A DNA stretch of 64,000 bases from Herbaspirillum sp. LeCh32-8 (GCF_017814915.1 NZ_JAGIPZ010000001.1:745559-809558), one strand, 5' to 3'. Positions 27,951 to 37,428 are shown, counted from the first letter of the stretch. Made by a program: numbers and translations. Notes: generated from the sequence alone by a model not told the origin.

Positions 27951-30248
27951 TCAGAACACCCGGCCCAGCTGCATGTAGAGGTTCCACATGCCGCGCTGGC
28001 CCAGGGCTACGCCGAAATAGATCGGCCCCACCGGGCTGTTGCCGCCGAGGAAGACGCTGGCGCTGGTCTTGTAAGGCCCGTCGCCGAAATTGTCCTTGGA
28101 CTGCCAGACATTGCCGACCTCCAGGCTGGTGCCCAGCACCGGGTTGCGCAGGCCGGCCAGGCTGTATTGGTTGAGGTCGCGCAGCCAGGTCAGGCGGCCG
28201 TACAGCAGATAGTTGCCGGCGAACTGGTCGGGCGCATAGGCCGACAGGCGCTGGAAGCCGCCCAACGTGAACCCGATGCCGTTGCTGCCCAGGCTGGTCT
28301 CGTTGGACGACAGGCTGCGCGCCCCTTCCAACGCCACGTTCACGGTATTGAGGCCGCTGCCGAAGGCCCACAGCACCTTGGCCTGCACATCCGAATAGCG
28401 GTTGTCGCTGCCGCCAAAGCCGTGGTTGGCCTCGGCGTAGGCGTAGTAGCCCTTGCGCGGGAATAGCACGTCGTCCAGCTGGTCGATGGTCAGGCGAATA
28501 CGCGCCGAGGGCTGGTTGCTGCTGCCGCTGGGGAAGACAGTGCCGCCGCTATCGATGGGGTAGTCATAGTTGGGCGCATAGCGCTGGTGGCGGTAGTTCA
28601 GGCCCACCCGCAGCTCGCCCAGGCGCGCCAGCGGCAGGCCGAGGTCGACCCCGGCGATGGCGCTGTCGAGGCGGTATTCATTGAGCGGCGAGGCCTTCAC
28701 GTCGCTGCCGTCGGCGTACAAGTCCAGATAGCGGCGGCTGAGCTCCACATAGGGCGCGATGTACGCACCGGTACTGCCCCAGATCGGCTGGCGCAGCTCG
28801 CTTTGCAGGCTCAGGCGGGTGTTGCCCAGCACCAGGTCGTTGCGCCACTCCAGGCCGCTGGCGTTGATCCAGGGATAGCGGTGGCCGATCTGCAGGTTGT
28901 AGCCGCCGCGGCCGTTGAAGCTGTTGGACAGGCCCAGGCCGAACAGCAGGTATTGCGGCCCCCAGGATTTTTCTTCGGCATCCACCACCAGCACGTTGCG
29001 GCCCTCGCGCGTGATCAACTCCTGCGTCACGCCGTTGAAGTCGCCGTTGGCCGAGAGTGTCGACAGTTCGCGATTGAGCTCGGCGCCGTCATAGACGTCG
29101 CCGGGCTTGGCCTTCAGTTTCCCGCGCACGTAGTCGGTCGGGATGTGCTTGCCGCTGCGCACCTCGATGGCGTCAATGCGCGTGCCCTCGGCCAGCGCGC
29201 TGCCGTTGCGCGCGCGTTCGGCAAGGTAAGCCTGCCAGCGCTGCGGCGGCAGCGACAGCTCGGTCAAGCGCACATTCTGCCGCTGGGCGGCATCCCAGCC
29301 GGCGTTGATGCCGTCCTTGCCGCGCGCGAAATCGGTGAAGGAGACGCCTTCCAGCTGCGGCTCGATCAGCACGTCGCCGCTGCCCAGCAGTGCCTTTTGC
29401 GCCTGCACGTTCTGCTGGATCAGGATGCCCACCATCTGCTGCGCCACCGCGGTGGGCGACTGTAATGCCGCCGCGTCCTGCAGCGGTGTGGCGATGTTGA
29501 CCGCGATGATCACGTCGGCGCCCATCTCCCGCGCCGTCTGCACCGGTAGGTTGCTGACCAGGCCGCCGTCCACCAGCGTGCGCGAGCCGACCCGGAACGG
29601 CGCAAACAAGCCCGGCACCGCCATGCTGGCGCGCATCGCGCGCGGCAGCGAGCCTTCCGTCATTTCCACCTTGGTGCCCAGGCTGAGGTCGGTCGCCACC
29701 GCCCGGAACGGGATCGGCAGGCGCGAGAAGTCGATATTGGCCGGCAGCCGGGCGGTCCAGTTCTGCAGCAGCGTCAGCAGGTTGTTGCCCTGGACCAGGC
29801 CGGGCGCCAGCTTGAGCTTGCCGTCGTCATAGCCGGCCGAGATCGAGATCGGATATTGGTATTCGTCCTCGCGCTGCGACTGCGGCAGGCGCGCGCGGTC
29901 GTTGCGGTCGAAGGCGATGTCCGACAGGTTGGTCGCCGCCAGCCGGCGTTCCAGCTCCTCGGCCGACAGGCCGCTGGCGTACAGGCCGCCAATCAGCGCG
30001 CCCATGCTGGTGCCGGCGATGCAGTCGACTGGCACGTGCAGCTTCTCCAGGTATTGCAGCACCCCAAGGTGCGCATAGCCGCGCGCGCCGCCGCCGGAGA
30101 GCACCAGGCACACGCGCGGGCGATGCGATGGTGGCGGCGAGGCTGATGCCGGATCGGCGCCGGCTGAAGGTTGAGCGGAGGCCGGAACGCCGGCGAGCAG
30201 GAAAAGGGAGGGGAGAAGACGCAGGAGCGTCGGGACGAACCGGTGCAC
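27951..30248 (-). CDS. Patatin-like phospholipase autotransporter (PlpD type, type Vd)
   Basis: A 765-residue protein combining a patatin lipase with an outer-membrane barrel, as in P. aeruginosa PlpD. A signal peptide ends near ASAQP. The patatin domain (about 45-330) has SGGGARGYAHLG (51-62), nucleophile Ser81 in GTSMG, and the dyad Asp227 in VDGG. A POTRA-like segment (IDAIEVRSGKHIPTDYVRGKLKAKPGDVYDG) leads to a 16-strand Omp85-type barrel ending YMQLGRVF with terminal Phe. The start is GTG. It stands alone on the minus strand, convergent with the hydrolase gene. Likely a surface-exposed or secreted phospholipase A; substrate preference cannot be read from sequence. Confidence 0.92.
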   Translation of the reverse strand: MHRFVPTLLRLLPSLFLLAGVPASAQPSAGADPASASPPPSHRPRVCLVLSGGGARGYAHLGVLQYLEKLHVPVDCIAGTSMGALIGGLYASGLSAEELERRLAATNLSDIAFDRNDRARLPQSQREDEYQYPISISAGYDDGKLKLAPGLVQGNNLLTLLQNWTARLPANIDFSRLPIPFRAVATDLSLGTKVEMTEGSLPRAMRASMAVPGLFAPFRVGSRTLVDGGLVSNLPVQTAREMGADVIIAVNIATPLQDAAALQSPTAVAQQMVGILIQQNVQAQKALLGSGDVLIEPQLEGVSFTDFARGKDGINAGWDAAQRQNVRLTELSLPPQRWQAYLAERARNGSALAEGTRIDAIEVRSGKHIPTDYVRGKLKAKPGDVYDGAELNRELSTLSANGDFNGVTQELITREGRNVLVVDAEEKSWGPQYLLFGLGLSNSFNGRGGYNLQIGHRYPWINASGLEWRNDLVLGNTRLSLQSELRQPIWGSTGAYIAPYVELSRRYLDLYADGSDVKASPLNEYRLDSAIAGVDLGLPLARLGELRVGLNYRHQRYAPNYDYPIDSGGTVFPSGSSNQPSARIRLTIDQLDDVLFPRKGYYAYAEANHGFGGSDNRYSDVQAKVLWAFGSGLNTVNVALEGARSLSSNETSLGSNGIGFTLGGFQRLSAYAPDQFAGNYLLYGRLTWLRDLNQYSLAGLRNPVLGTSLEVGNVWQSKDNFGDGPYKTSASVFLGGNSPVGPIYFGVALGQRGMWNLYMQLGRVF

Positions 30249-30352
30249 GGCAACTGTTCCGCGAAGAAAGGAAATGTAAAGGGATGGCGGATATTACACC
30301 AGCGCCCGGCATCGGCGACAAGCGTCGCGAGCGCAACAAGCTGCCGTCAGGA

Positions 30353-30631
30353 TCAGGAGTAGTAACCGCCGCTGGGCGTCGCCGCCAGGAACTGCTTGGC
30401 CTGACGGATGCTTTCGGGCGAGACCTGCGCCAGCGATGCCCGGTGGGCCTCGATGCTTTCCCATATCTCGACGATGACGATACGTGTCGGATCGGCGTGG
30501 TCCTGCAACAACTCGCAGGACAGGCAGCCGGCCGAGGCGCGGATGTCCGGCAGGATGCCGGTGAGGAAGCTCTTCAGTTCGGCGGCGCAGTGCTCGCGCG
30601 CGCGGAAGTTGTTGATGCGGGTGATGCTCAT
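30353..30631 (-). CDS. Small ABM-family monooxygenase-like protein
   Basis: A 92-residue ferredoxin-like protein of the antibiotic-biosynthesis-monooxygenase (ABM) family. The start at 30631 has AGGGAGA nine bases upstream. Family features are the INNFRAREHCAAELKSFL opening, GCLSCELLQDHADPTRIVIVEIWESIEAH in the middle and a conserved histidine region late (EAHRASLAQ). Members include quinol monooxygenases, haem-degrading enzymes and proteins of no known activity. The two Cys residues in CLSC are unusual but not diagnostic. It lies 87 bases downstream of nadB on the same strand and may be its distal operon partner. Confidence 0.8.
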   Translation of the reverse strand: MSITRINNFRAREHCAAELKSFLTGILPDIRASAGCLSCELLQDHADPTRIVIVEIWESIEAHRASLAQVSPESIRQAKQFLAATPSGGYYS

Positions 30632-30718
30632 GGCGTTCTCCCTGGGGCCTGTTTTGATGCTAGTCGTCCGCCGTGCGGCATGGCAAGGACTATCCATGCT
30701 GCACGGCGACAAGCGATG

Positions 30719-32320
30719 TTACTGGCCCGGCAGGATGGTCGGCGTGGCGCGCGGCAGCGTGCGCGGGTAATCCTGACTGAAGTGCAGGCCGCGGCTTTCC
30801 TTGCGCATCAGCGCGCTGGAGACGATCAGTTGGGCCACGTCGACCAGATTGCGCAGCTCCAGCAGGTCGCGCGAGATGCGGAAGTTGGCGTAGTACTCGT
30901 CGATTTCTTCCTTCAACAGGCGGATGCGATGCTGGGCGCGCTCCAGGCGCTTGTCGGTGCGCACGATGCTGACGTAGTTCCACATGAAGCGGCGCAGCTC
31001 GTCCCAGTTGTGGGCGATCACCACTTCCTCGTCGGCGTCGGTGACGCGGCTCTCGTCCCATTGCGGCACCTCGGCCACGGCGTGCGTGGCGCCGGCCAGT
31101 TCGCGCGCGATGTCTTCGGCCGCCGAGCGGCCCAGCACCAGGCATTCCAGCAGCGAGTTGCTGGCCAGGCGATTGGCGCCGTGCAGGCCGGTATAGGCCG
31201 TCTCGCCGACGGCATACAGGCCCGGCAGGTCGGTGCGCCCGGCCATGTCGGTGACCACGCCGCCGCAGGTGTAGTGGGCGGCGGGCACCACCGGGATCGG
31301 CTGCTTCGTGATGTCGATGCCGAACTCAAGACAGCGCGCCATGATGGTGGGGAAATGCTCGCCGATGAATTCCGGGCTCTGGTGGCTGATGTCGAGGTCG
31401 ACGTGGTCCAGGCCGCGCTTTTTCATCTCGAAGTCGATGGCGCGCGCCACGATGTCACGAGGAGCCAGTTCGGCGCGCTCGTCATGCTCGGGCATGAAGC
31501 GCGTGCCGGCGGCGGCGCCGGCCGAGGGCGGCAGCTTCAGGTGCGCGCCTTCGCCGCGCAGCGCTTCGCTGATCAGGAATGACTTGGCGTACGGGTGATA
31601 GAGGCAGGTCGGGTGGAACTGGATGAACTCCATGTTGGCCACCCGGCAGCCTGCGCGCCAGGCCATGGCGATGCCGTCGCCGGTGGCCGAGTCGGGGTTG
31701 GAGGTGTAGAGGTAGACCTTGCCGGCGCCGCCGGTGGCCAGCACGGTGTGCGCGGCGGCAATCGAACGCACCTCGCCGGTGCCGGTGTCCTGCACGTACA
31801 GGCCCAGGCAGCGCGGTTGCGCCTTCGGGTCGAGCTTGCGGGCATGGATCAGGTCGATGGCGCAGTGATGCTCCAGCAGCGTGATGTTCGGGTGGGCGCG
31901 CACGCGCTGTTCCAGCGTCACCTGCACCGCGTGGCCGGTAGCGTCGGCGGCGTGGATGATGCGGCGCTGGCTGTGGCCGCCTTCGCGCGTGAGGTGGTAG
32001 CCCAGTTCGGCGCTGGCGTCGCGGGTGAAGGGCACGCCCTGGTCGATGAGCCACTCGATGGCTTCACGGCCGTGCTCGACGATGAAGCGGGTGGCCGCCT
32101 CGTCGCACAGGCCGGCGCCGGCGACCAGGGTGTCGTCGATGTGCTGGTCGTGGCTGTCGCCGGAATCGAGCACCGCGGCGATGCCGCCCTGGGCCCAGTT
32201 GCTGGCGCCGTCGAGCAGCTCGCCCTTGGAGATGACGACAACCTTGTGCTTTTCAGCGAGATGGAGTGCAACAGAAAGACCGGCCAGACCGCTGCCGATG
32301 ATGGCGACATCGAACTTCAT
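30719..32320 (-). CDS. nadB: L-aspartate oxidase
   Basis: A 533-residue flavoenzyme oxidising L-aspartate to iminoaspartate, the first step of de novo NAD synthesis and the substrate supply for NadA. The start at 32320 gives [20 protein letters not shown] with the FAD dinucleotide motif at residues 8-13; a TTG four codons upstream is less likely. Other motifs are [12 protein letters not shown], the active-site [13 protein letters not shown] and REGAHL-like region, [10 protein letters not shown], and [16 protein letters not shown]. The C-terminal helical domain is complete. It is separated from nadAC by five genes and lies on the opposite strand, so the pathway is split into two transcripts. 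Confidence 0.96.
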   Translation of the reverse strand: MKFDVAIIGSGLAGLSVALHLAEKHKVVVISKGELLDGASNWAQGGIAAVLDSGDSHDQHIDDTLVAGAGLCDEAATRFIVEHGREAIEWLIDQGVPFTRDASAELGYHLTREGGHSQRRIIHAADATGHAVQVTLEQRVRAHPNITLLEHHCAIDLIHARKLDPKAQPRCLGLYVQDTGTGEVRSIAAAHTVLATGGAGKVYLYTSNPDSATGDGIAMAWRAGCRVANMEFIQFHPTCLYHPYAKSFLISEALRGEGAHLKLPPSAGAAAGTRFMPEHDERAELAPRDIVARAIDFEMKKRGLDHVDLDISHQSPEFIGEHFPTIMARCLEFGIDITKQPIPVVPAAHYTCGGVVTDMAGRTDLPGLYAVGETAYTGLHGANRLASNSLLECLVLGRSAAEDIARELAGATHAVAEVPQWDESRVTDADEEVVIAHNWDELRRFMWNYVSIVRTDKRLERAQHRIRLLKEEIDEYYANFRISRDLLELRNLVDVAQLIVSSALMRKESRGLHFSQDYPRTLPRATPTILPGQ

Positions 32321-32503
32321 GATCGTGGGCAATACCGCTGTAGTGGTGGGAGGCGGTGATTATAACCAGCGTCGGCGGGGAAACTGTTTAGATGGTTTTT
32401 TAGGCGTTATCGATGGCGATTGATATTGGCATATTTTCGTCCTCTTTCCAGGACGAAATGGAGTCCGTCGGCATAGATGATGCGGTGATGCGGCGCCGTT
32501 CGC

Positions 32504-32540
32504 TGAACGACGCTGGGTTCCTGCTTTCGCAGGAACGACA
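32504..32540. repeat. REP-like hairpin unit A
   Basis: GAACGACGCTGGG leads into the hairpin GTTCCTGC (32517-32524), loop TTTC, GCAGGAAC (32529-32536). The same GAACGACGCTGGG flank and CTGC-TTTC-GCAG core recur at 45022-45058 and, with a compensated stem, at 45137-45168. It is inverted relative to unit B. Confidence 0.8.
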
Positions 32541-32587
32541 GAGTGGAGATGGCCAAGACCTCCGCGCGTTCAAGCTGCCGACTACCT

Positions 32588-32622
32588 GTCATCCCTGCGA
32601 AAGCAGGGATCCAGTGTCGTTT
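32588..32622. repeat. REP-like hairpin unit B (inverted)
   Basis: ATCCCTGC (32591-32598), loop GAAA, GCAGGGAT (32603-32610), followed by CCAGTGTCG. It is the reverse-complement orientation of unit A, about 50 bases away. The unit at 45081-45112 shares the CCTGCGAAAGCAGGGA core and CCAGTGTC flank. Together A and B form a BIME-like pair in the nadB-purT interval. Confidence 0.8.
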
Positions 32623-32650
32623 GTCGTTTTTCGGTCAAGGCAGCGGCCAA

Positions 32651-32686
32651 AAGAAAACCGGGCCCCGACTTGCATCGGGGCCCGGT
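32651..32686 (-). terminator. purT terminator
   Basis: Perfect 12-bp stem ACCGGGCCCCGA (32657-32668) with TCGGGGCCCGGT (32675-32686), six-base loop. On the minus strand it is followed by TTTTCTTTT (reverse of 32649-32656). It lies 24 bases after the purT stop. Its GC-rich stem makes it one of the strongest terminators in the window. Confidence 0.9.
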
Positions 32687-32709
32687 TCAGGCATTGCGGT
32701 ACGGAAGAC

Positions 32710-33921
32710 TTATTCCGGAATCACCGGCTTGACCTTGGCCGCAGCCTGCTTGGCGCGGATGCGCGCGGCTTCGATGTTTTCACCGGAGGCCAAGGCCACG
32801 CCCATGCGGCGGCGCTGGAAGGATTCCGGCTTGCCGAACAGGCGGATGTCGGCGCCCGGGATGCGCAGCGCATCGGCCACGCCTTCGAAGGCGATGGCCT
32901 TGGCGTCGTGCTGGCCGTAGATCACGGCGGAGGCGCCCGGGGTCTTCAGCGCGGTGTTGACCGGCAGGCCGAGGATGGCCTTGGCGTGCAGTTCGAATTC
33001 GCTTTGCACCTGGCTGACCATGGTCACCATGCCGGTGTCGTGCGGACGCGGACTGACTTCCGAGAACCACACCATATCGCCCTTGACGAACAGCTCGACG
33101 CCGAACAGGCCCAGGCCGCCCAGGTTTTCGGTGACCTTGCGGGCGATCTCGCGCGCCTTGTCCAGCGCGGCGGCCGGCATCGGGTGCGGCTGCCAGGACT
33201 CGACGTAGTCGCCCTTGACCTGCACGTGGCCGATCGGGTCGCAGAAGCTGGTGATGGTCTCGCCGTTTTCGTTCAATGAGCGCACGGTCAGCAGGGTGAT
33301 TTCATAGTCGAAGTCGATGAAGCCTTCCACGATCACACGGCCGGCGTCCACGCGGCCACCGGCGGCAGCGTAGTTCCAGGCGCCTTCGATCTCGTCGGGA
33401 CCGTCGATCTTGGACTGTCCCTTGCCGGAGGACGACATCACCGGCTTGATCACGCAGGGGAAGCCGATCTGGTCGATCGCAGCCTTCAGCTCTTCCAGGC
33501 TGTCGGCGAAGCGGTAGGGCGAGGTCGCCAGGCTCAACGTCTCGCCGGCCAGGCGACGGATGCCTTCGCGGTTCATGGTCAGCCAGGCGGCGCGGGCGGT
33601 CGGGATGACGTGTGCGCGGCCGGCTTCTTCCAGCTTGACCAAGGTTTCAGTGGCGATGGCCTCGATCTCGGGCACGATCAGGTCGGGTTTTTCCTGCTCG
33701 ATCAGCGCGGCCAGTGCGGCGCCGTCGGTCATGTTGATGACGTGGGCGCGATGCGCCACCTGATGGCCGGGCGCGTTCTCGTAGCGGTCCACCGCAATCA
33801 CTTCAACGCCCAGGCGCTGCAGCGCGATGATGACTTCCTTGCCGAGCTCGCCGGAGCCGAGCAGCATGACTTTGGTAGCCGATGGAGAAAGCGGGGTGCC
33901 GAGTCGGGTTGGTTTTTTCAT
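32710..33921 (-). CDS. purT: Formate-dependent GAR transformylase (phosphoribosylglycinamide formyltransferase 2)
   Basis: A 403-residue ATP-grasp enzyme that formylates glycinamide ribonucleotide with formate and ATP in purine synthesis. The N-terminal [30 protein letters not shown] (about 22-52) is the substrate-binding fold of PurT/PurK proteins. The ATP-grasp region includes [19 protein letters not shown] and [28 protein letters not shown] with the metal-binding Glu residues. [13 protein letters not shown] and the C-terminal [18 protein letters not shown] complete the family pattern. Monocistronic: followed by a strong terminator, preceded by the 294-base gap. purL, the next enzyme of the pathway, is also in this window. 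Confidence 0.96.
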   Translation of the reverse strand: MKKPTRLGTPLSPSATKVMLLGSGELGKEVIIALQRLGVEVIAVDRYENAPGHQVAHRAHVINMTDGAALAALIEQEKPDLIVPEIEAIATETLVKLEEAGRAHVIPTARAAWLTMNREGIRRLAGETLSLATSPYRFADSLEELKAAIDQIGFPCVIKPVMSSSGKGQSKIDGPDEIEGAWNYAAAGGRVDAGRVIVEGFIDFDYEITLLTVRSLNENGETITSFCDPIGHVQVKGDYVESWQPHPMPAAALDKAREIARKVTENLGGLGLFGVELFVKGDMVWFSEVSPRPHDTGMVTMVSQVQSEFELHAKAILGLPVNTALKTPGASAVIYGQHDAKAIAFEGVADALRIPGADIRLFGKPESFQRRRMGVALASGENIEAARIRAKQAAAKVKPVIPE

Positions 33922-34215
33922 AAGGGAAGAAGTGGATCAGCAGGGCGCTGATGCGGTGCGAGAAATAAATAACGGGCGGACGATACCAAATCTTGCTGCG
34001 TTTGGACAGCCGCAATGCCTGCAGTTTCATCGCGCGGGAATAGGTAAATTTTTGCAGATATTTCTACGTAGAAATGATTGTGGGGCAGAGACGCCCGGTG
34101 CAAGGCTGAACTTCCCCCTATCGGTCAGCAACAGCCGGTAAAACGCATCAACGCCCAAACCGGCGATGGCCGGGCCGTCCTTGCGCCGCTATCAAAAAAC
34201 GCCCGGTCATCGTAA
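33922..34215. other. Intergenic region between purT and the AtuA locus
   Basis: About 290 bases holding the leader of purT (minus strand) and the 3' side of the AtuA C-terminal-like gene. An AT-richer stretch around 34040-34080 contains TTTCTACGTAGAAA, a perfect 14-base dyad centred near 34066 that could be a regulator site for purT. Nothing here looks coding. CAAAAAACGCCCGG near 34195 gives a T run on the minus strand, but I could not fold a convincing stem before it. Confidence 0.4.
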
Positions 34216-34524
34216 TTATTTTTGGTCCAGATGCAAATCCAGCATGGCCCCGGAGAGCGATTTACCGTGTGCGTCCAGCGCCAGCGAGCGCGTCACGCCG
34301 CCGCCCAGCGCGCTGCGCATGACGAAGTTGAGTGCGCCCAGGTGTGGCAGCTCGTAGCGCACTACGTCGCCATGCACCACGCCGGCAAAGTGTGCGCGTA
34401 CGCGCTCGGTGGTGAGTTCGCGCGCCAGCAGCGCGTAGTCTTCCAGGCGATAGGCGATCACCGAGATGTTGGAGATGTCGCCTTTGTCGCCGGCGCGGGA
34501 GTGGGCAATGTCACGCAGCAGCAT
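34216..34524 (-). CDS. AtuA C-terminal-domain-like small protein
   Basis: A 102-residue protein matching the ferredoxin-fold domain that forms the C-terminus of full-length AtuA proteins (LRDIAHSRAGDKGDISNISVIAY, LPHLGALNFVMRSALGGGVTRSLALDAHGK). In Pseudomonas AtuA (acyclic terpene utilisation) the two parts are one chain; here they are separate. Its ATG lies inside the end of the upstream AtuA-like gene with a 14-base overlap, so the subunits should be made together. In both cases the biochemical role is unknown. It is the last gene of the citM-atuA-like run. Confidence 0.85.
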   Translation of the reverse strand: MLLRDIAHSRAGDKGDISNISVIAYRLEDYALLARELTTERVRAHFAGVVHGDVVRYELPHLGALNFVMRSALGGGVTRSLALDAHGKSLSGAMLDLHLDQK

Positions 34525-35890
34525 GGGCGATCTCCTCGAATTGGATGGATGGTGTCACCAGCTCGCGCGGCAGCAGCAAGGACAGTACTGCGACCACCTC
34601 GCGCGCCGACTTGGTGGCGCCGCCGCCGCCGGCCGGGCCATTCGTATAGAGCGTCTCGACCTCGTTGCCGATGCGCACCGCTTCCTTCATGCTGGCGGTG
34701 CGGCCGGCCACGCGGGCACGCACCTCGAACGGTTCGGCCGCGCCTTGCGACATCGCGGCGCCGCAGATGGCGTTCACGCCGATCAGCTCGAAGCGCAGCT
34801 CCTCGCTTTGCACGCCGGTCAGCGCCAGCCGCTCGCGCACGATATCCAGCGCCAGCTGCGCGCGCGCCTGGGCGCCCGGACCGGCGTAGGAAATCTGGCC
34901 TTCGCCGATGAAGCTGTCGCGGTAGCCCAGCGTGGTCTTCAGCGTGGCCGTGCGTGCGCGGCCGCGACCGCCGGAGACGGCCACGCGATCGGGGCCGATC
35001 TCCACGATCTGCGCCTGCGAGAAGTCGGCCACCACATCCGGCGTGAAGTAGCTGCGTGGATCGTGCAGCTCGTAGAGCAATTGTTCCTTGCAGGTCTGCG
35101 CGCTGACGCGCCCGCCCGAGCCGGCTACCTTGGTGATCACCGCGCTGCCGTCGGCGCTGACTTCGCCGATGGGAAACCCCAGGCGCGCCAGGCCGGCCAC
35201 GTCCTTCTTGCCCGGATCGGCGAAATAGCCGCCGGTGATCTGGCCGGCGCATTCCAGCAGGTGGCCGACCAGCGTGCCTTGTCCGAGCTTGTCCCAGTCG
35301 TCCAACGCCCAGCCGAACTCATGCACCAGCGGCGCCAGCACCAGCGCCGGATCGGCCACGCGGCCGGTGACCACGACGTCGGCGCCGGCCTGCAGCGCTT
35401 CGACGATGGGCGCGATGCCGAGGTAGGCGTTGGCCGAGATCAGCTTGTCGCCCAGCGAGGCGACCGGCTGGCCGTTGTCCTCGATGGAAAAGCCGCCGTC
35501 CTTCACCACATGCAGCACGTCGTCGCCGGTGACGGCCGCCACTTTCAGGCGCGGCAAGCCGAGCTCTTGGCCGATTTCGCGGATGCGGCGCGCAGCCGCT
35601 TGTGGATTGGCCGCGCCCATGTTGGTCACGATGCGGATGCCCTTGGCCACGCAGGTCTTTAAGACGGCATGCATGCGCTCGGCCAGCAGCGGGTCGTAGC
35701 CTTTGGCCGGATCGGCCAGGCGCGCTTGCTGGCCGATGGCGATGGTGCGCTCGGCCAGGCACTCGAAGATGAGGTAATCGAGTTCGCCTTTCTCGGCCAG
35801 TTCGGCGGCCGGCTCGATGCGGTCGCCCGAGTAGCCGGCGCCGGCGCCGATGCGCACTACGCGCTGGGTCGGATCTGTTGTGCGGTTCAT
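34511..35890 (-). CDS. AtuA-like (DUF1446) protein
   Basis: A 459-residue member of the acyclic-terpene-utilisation AtuA/DUF1446 family. The ATG at 35890 (MNRTTDPTQRVVRIGAGAGYSGDRIEPA) is the natural start; the frame is open upstream but overlaps the carrier gene. Conserved features are GAGAGYSGDRI, YLIFECLAERTIA, IRIVTNMGAANPQAAA, VVVTGRVADPALVLAPLVHEFGW, ECAGQITGGYFADPG and YTNGPAGGGGA. No membrane segments. The family is required for citronellol/geranyl catabolism in pseudomonads, but many members sit in unrelated catabolic loci. Here it is 47 bases after a CitMHS carrier, which points to a hydroxy- or tricarboxylate substrate, not a terpene. Confidence 0.88.
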   Translation of the reverse strand: MNRTTDPTQRVVRIGAGAGYSGDRIEPAAELAEKGELDYLIFECLAERTIAIGQQARLADPAKGYDPLLAERMHAVLKTCVAKGIRIVTNMGAANPQAAARRIREIGQELGLPRLKVAAVTGDDVLHVVKDGGFSIEDNGQPVASLGDKLISANAYLGIAPIVEALQAGADVVVTGRVADPALVLAPLVHEFGWALDDWDKLGQGTLVGHLLECAGQITGGYFADPGKKDVAGLARLGFPIGEVSADGSAVITKVAGSGGRVSAQTCKEQLLYELHDPRSYFTPDVVADFSQAQIVEIGPDRVAVSGGRGRARTATLKTTLGYRDSFIGEGQISYAGPGAQARAQLALDIVRERLALTGVQSEELRFELIGVNAICGAAMSQGAAEPFEVRARVAGRTASMKEAVRIGNEVETLYTNGPAGGGGATKSAREVVAVLSLLLPRELVTPSIQFEEIAHAAA

Positions 35891-35937
35891 GCTGCTTCCA
35901 ATCGTTGTGGCGGGGTAGGCCGGGTTGTCTTGCCGTC

Positions 35938-37239
35938 TCAGAACAGCGGGAACAGGCCCAGCAGGACGCAGGCGATGGTCATGACGATCGACGCGCCGAA
36001 GAGGAACGGAATGGTGTACTTCTGGTGGTCGGCCAGTTCGATGCCGGCCAGGCCGCATACCAGGAAAGTGGCCGGGGTCAGCGGGCTGACCGGGAAGCCG
36101 GTGGTCATCTGGCCCAGCAGCGCGGCCTGCGCCACCTGGATGGTCGGCACGCCCAGCATGTGGCTGACTTCGGCGATCACCGGCAGCACGCCGAAGTAGA
36201 AGGAATCCGGGTCGAACAGCAGCGACAGCGGCATCGACAGCACGCCCAGCACCACCGGGATATGGCTGGCCATCTCCGGCGGCACGAAGCCCACGGCGGT
36301 CTTGGCCATCGCGCTCAGCATGCCGGACTTGGTCATGATGCCGGTGAACACGCCGGCGGCGAACAGGATACTGGCCATCAGCAGCGCGGCCTTGGCGTGG
36401 GCGTCGATACGTTCGCGCTGCATGGTGACGTCGCGGTAGTTGATCATCAGCGCGGCCACTACGCCGACCATGAACATCACCACCGGATCGACCTTGCCGC
36501 TGATCATCACGCCCAGCACCACCACGGTCAGCGCGATGTTGATCCAGAAGTTCTGCGGACGGCGGATCTTCAGTTGCGCCTCGGTCAGCTCATGCTGCTG
36601 CACGAAGTCCACGGTGGAACCCTTGCCCAGGCCGAGGCGGCGCTCTTCCTTCAGGCCCAGCAGGTAGGAGGCAATGAAGACGAACGCCAGGCCCACCAGT
36701 TGCACCGGCACCAGCGGCGTGAAGATGTCCGACACCGGAATGTGCAGCGCGGCCGAGGCGCGGATCATGGGGCCGGTCCAGGGCAGGAAGTTGACGCCGG
36801 CGGCCATCGAGGCCACGCACGCCAGGATGCGCTTGTCGATGCCCAGCCGGTTGTACAGCGGCAGCATGGCCGGGATGGTGATCAGGAAGGTCACCGCGCC
36901 CGAGCCGTCCAGGTGGATCAGCAGCGCCAGCAGCGCGGTGCCGGGCACGATGCGGGTGGGGCGGCTGCCGACGGTCTTGAGGATGCGGCTGATGATCGGG
37001 TCCAGCATGCCGGCGTCGGTGACGATGCCGAAGAACAGGATGGCGAACACGAACATGCCGGCCACCGGCGCGATGGCGGTGACGCCGGAGACGATGAACT
37101 TCGAGGTCTGCAGTCCGAAGCCGCCGATCAGCGCGGCAATGATGGGGATGGCGATCAGCGCCACCAGCGGCGACATCTTCTTGGTGAGGATCGCCGTGAA
37201 CAATAGGACGATCGTGACAAAGCCGAGCAAGGCAAGCAT
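35938..37239 (-). CDS. CitMHS-family carboxylate (metal-citrate) carrier
   Basis: A 433-residue, about twelve-helix carrier of the CitMHS family, whose characterised Bacillus members CitM and CitH take up citrate complexed with divalent metal ions. Diagnostic stretches include FVFAILFFGIVTDAGMLDPI, HLDGSGAVTFLITIPAMLPLY, VNFLPWTGPMIRA, LFDPDSFYFGVLPVIAE and MTTGFPVSPLTPATFLV. AGGAGA lies six bases before the ATG. It heads a minus-strand run with the AtuA-like genes and is divergent from a LysR gene across a 16-bp palindrome, so it is probably induced by its substrate. Which carboxylate is carried cannot be told. Confidence 0.92.
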   Translation of the reverse strand: MLALLGFVTIVLLFTAILTKKMSPLVALIAIPIIAALIGGFGLQTSKFIVSGVTAIAPVAGMFVFAILFFGIVTDAGMLDPIISRILKTVGSRPTRIVPGTALLALLIHLDGSGAVTFLITIPAMLPLYNRLGIDKRILACVASMAAGVNFLPWTGPMIRASAALHIPVSDIFTPLVPVQLVGLAFVFIASYLLGLKEERRLGLGKGSTVDFVQQHELTEAQLKIRRPQNFWINIALTVVVLGVMISGKVDPVVMFMVGVVAALMINYRDVTMQRERIDAHAKAALLMASILFAAGVFTGIMTKSGMLSAMAKTAVGFVPPEMASHIPVVLGVLSMPLSLLFDPDSFYFGVLPVIAEVSHMLGVPTIQVAQAALLGQMTTGFPVSPLTPATFLVCGLAGIELADHQKYTIPFLFGASIVMTIACVLLGLFPLF

Positions 37240-37356
37240 GCGTGTCTCCTGGATTTTTAATTCGATTTCTTATGGGATCCGCTGCGGCCGCAAGCGTGGT
37301 CGGCGGAAGTAGGGCGAGTGTAGGTTTGCGGCGATTTTGTTGTAAAGTTGATTTTT

Positions 37357-37372
37357 CCGATCAATTGATCGG
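37357..37372. promoter_or_regulatory. 16-bp palindrome between citM-type carrier and lysR
   Basis: CCGATCAATTGATCGG is a perfect dyad inside the 189-base divergent intergenic region, flanked by T runs on both sides. Its centre lies about 125 bases above the carrier start and 64 bases above the LysR start, a normal place for a LysR recognition site. The sequence does not occur elsewhere in the window. Confidence 0.6.
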
Positions 37373-37428
37373 TTTTTAAAATCAATCAGGCGCGCCCAAG
37401 GCAAGCCTTTTTCCAGCTCTCACACGTC

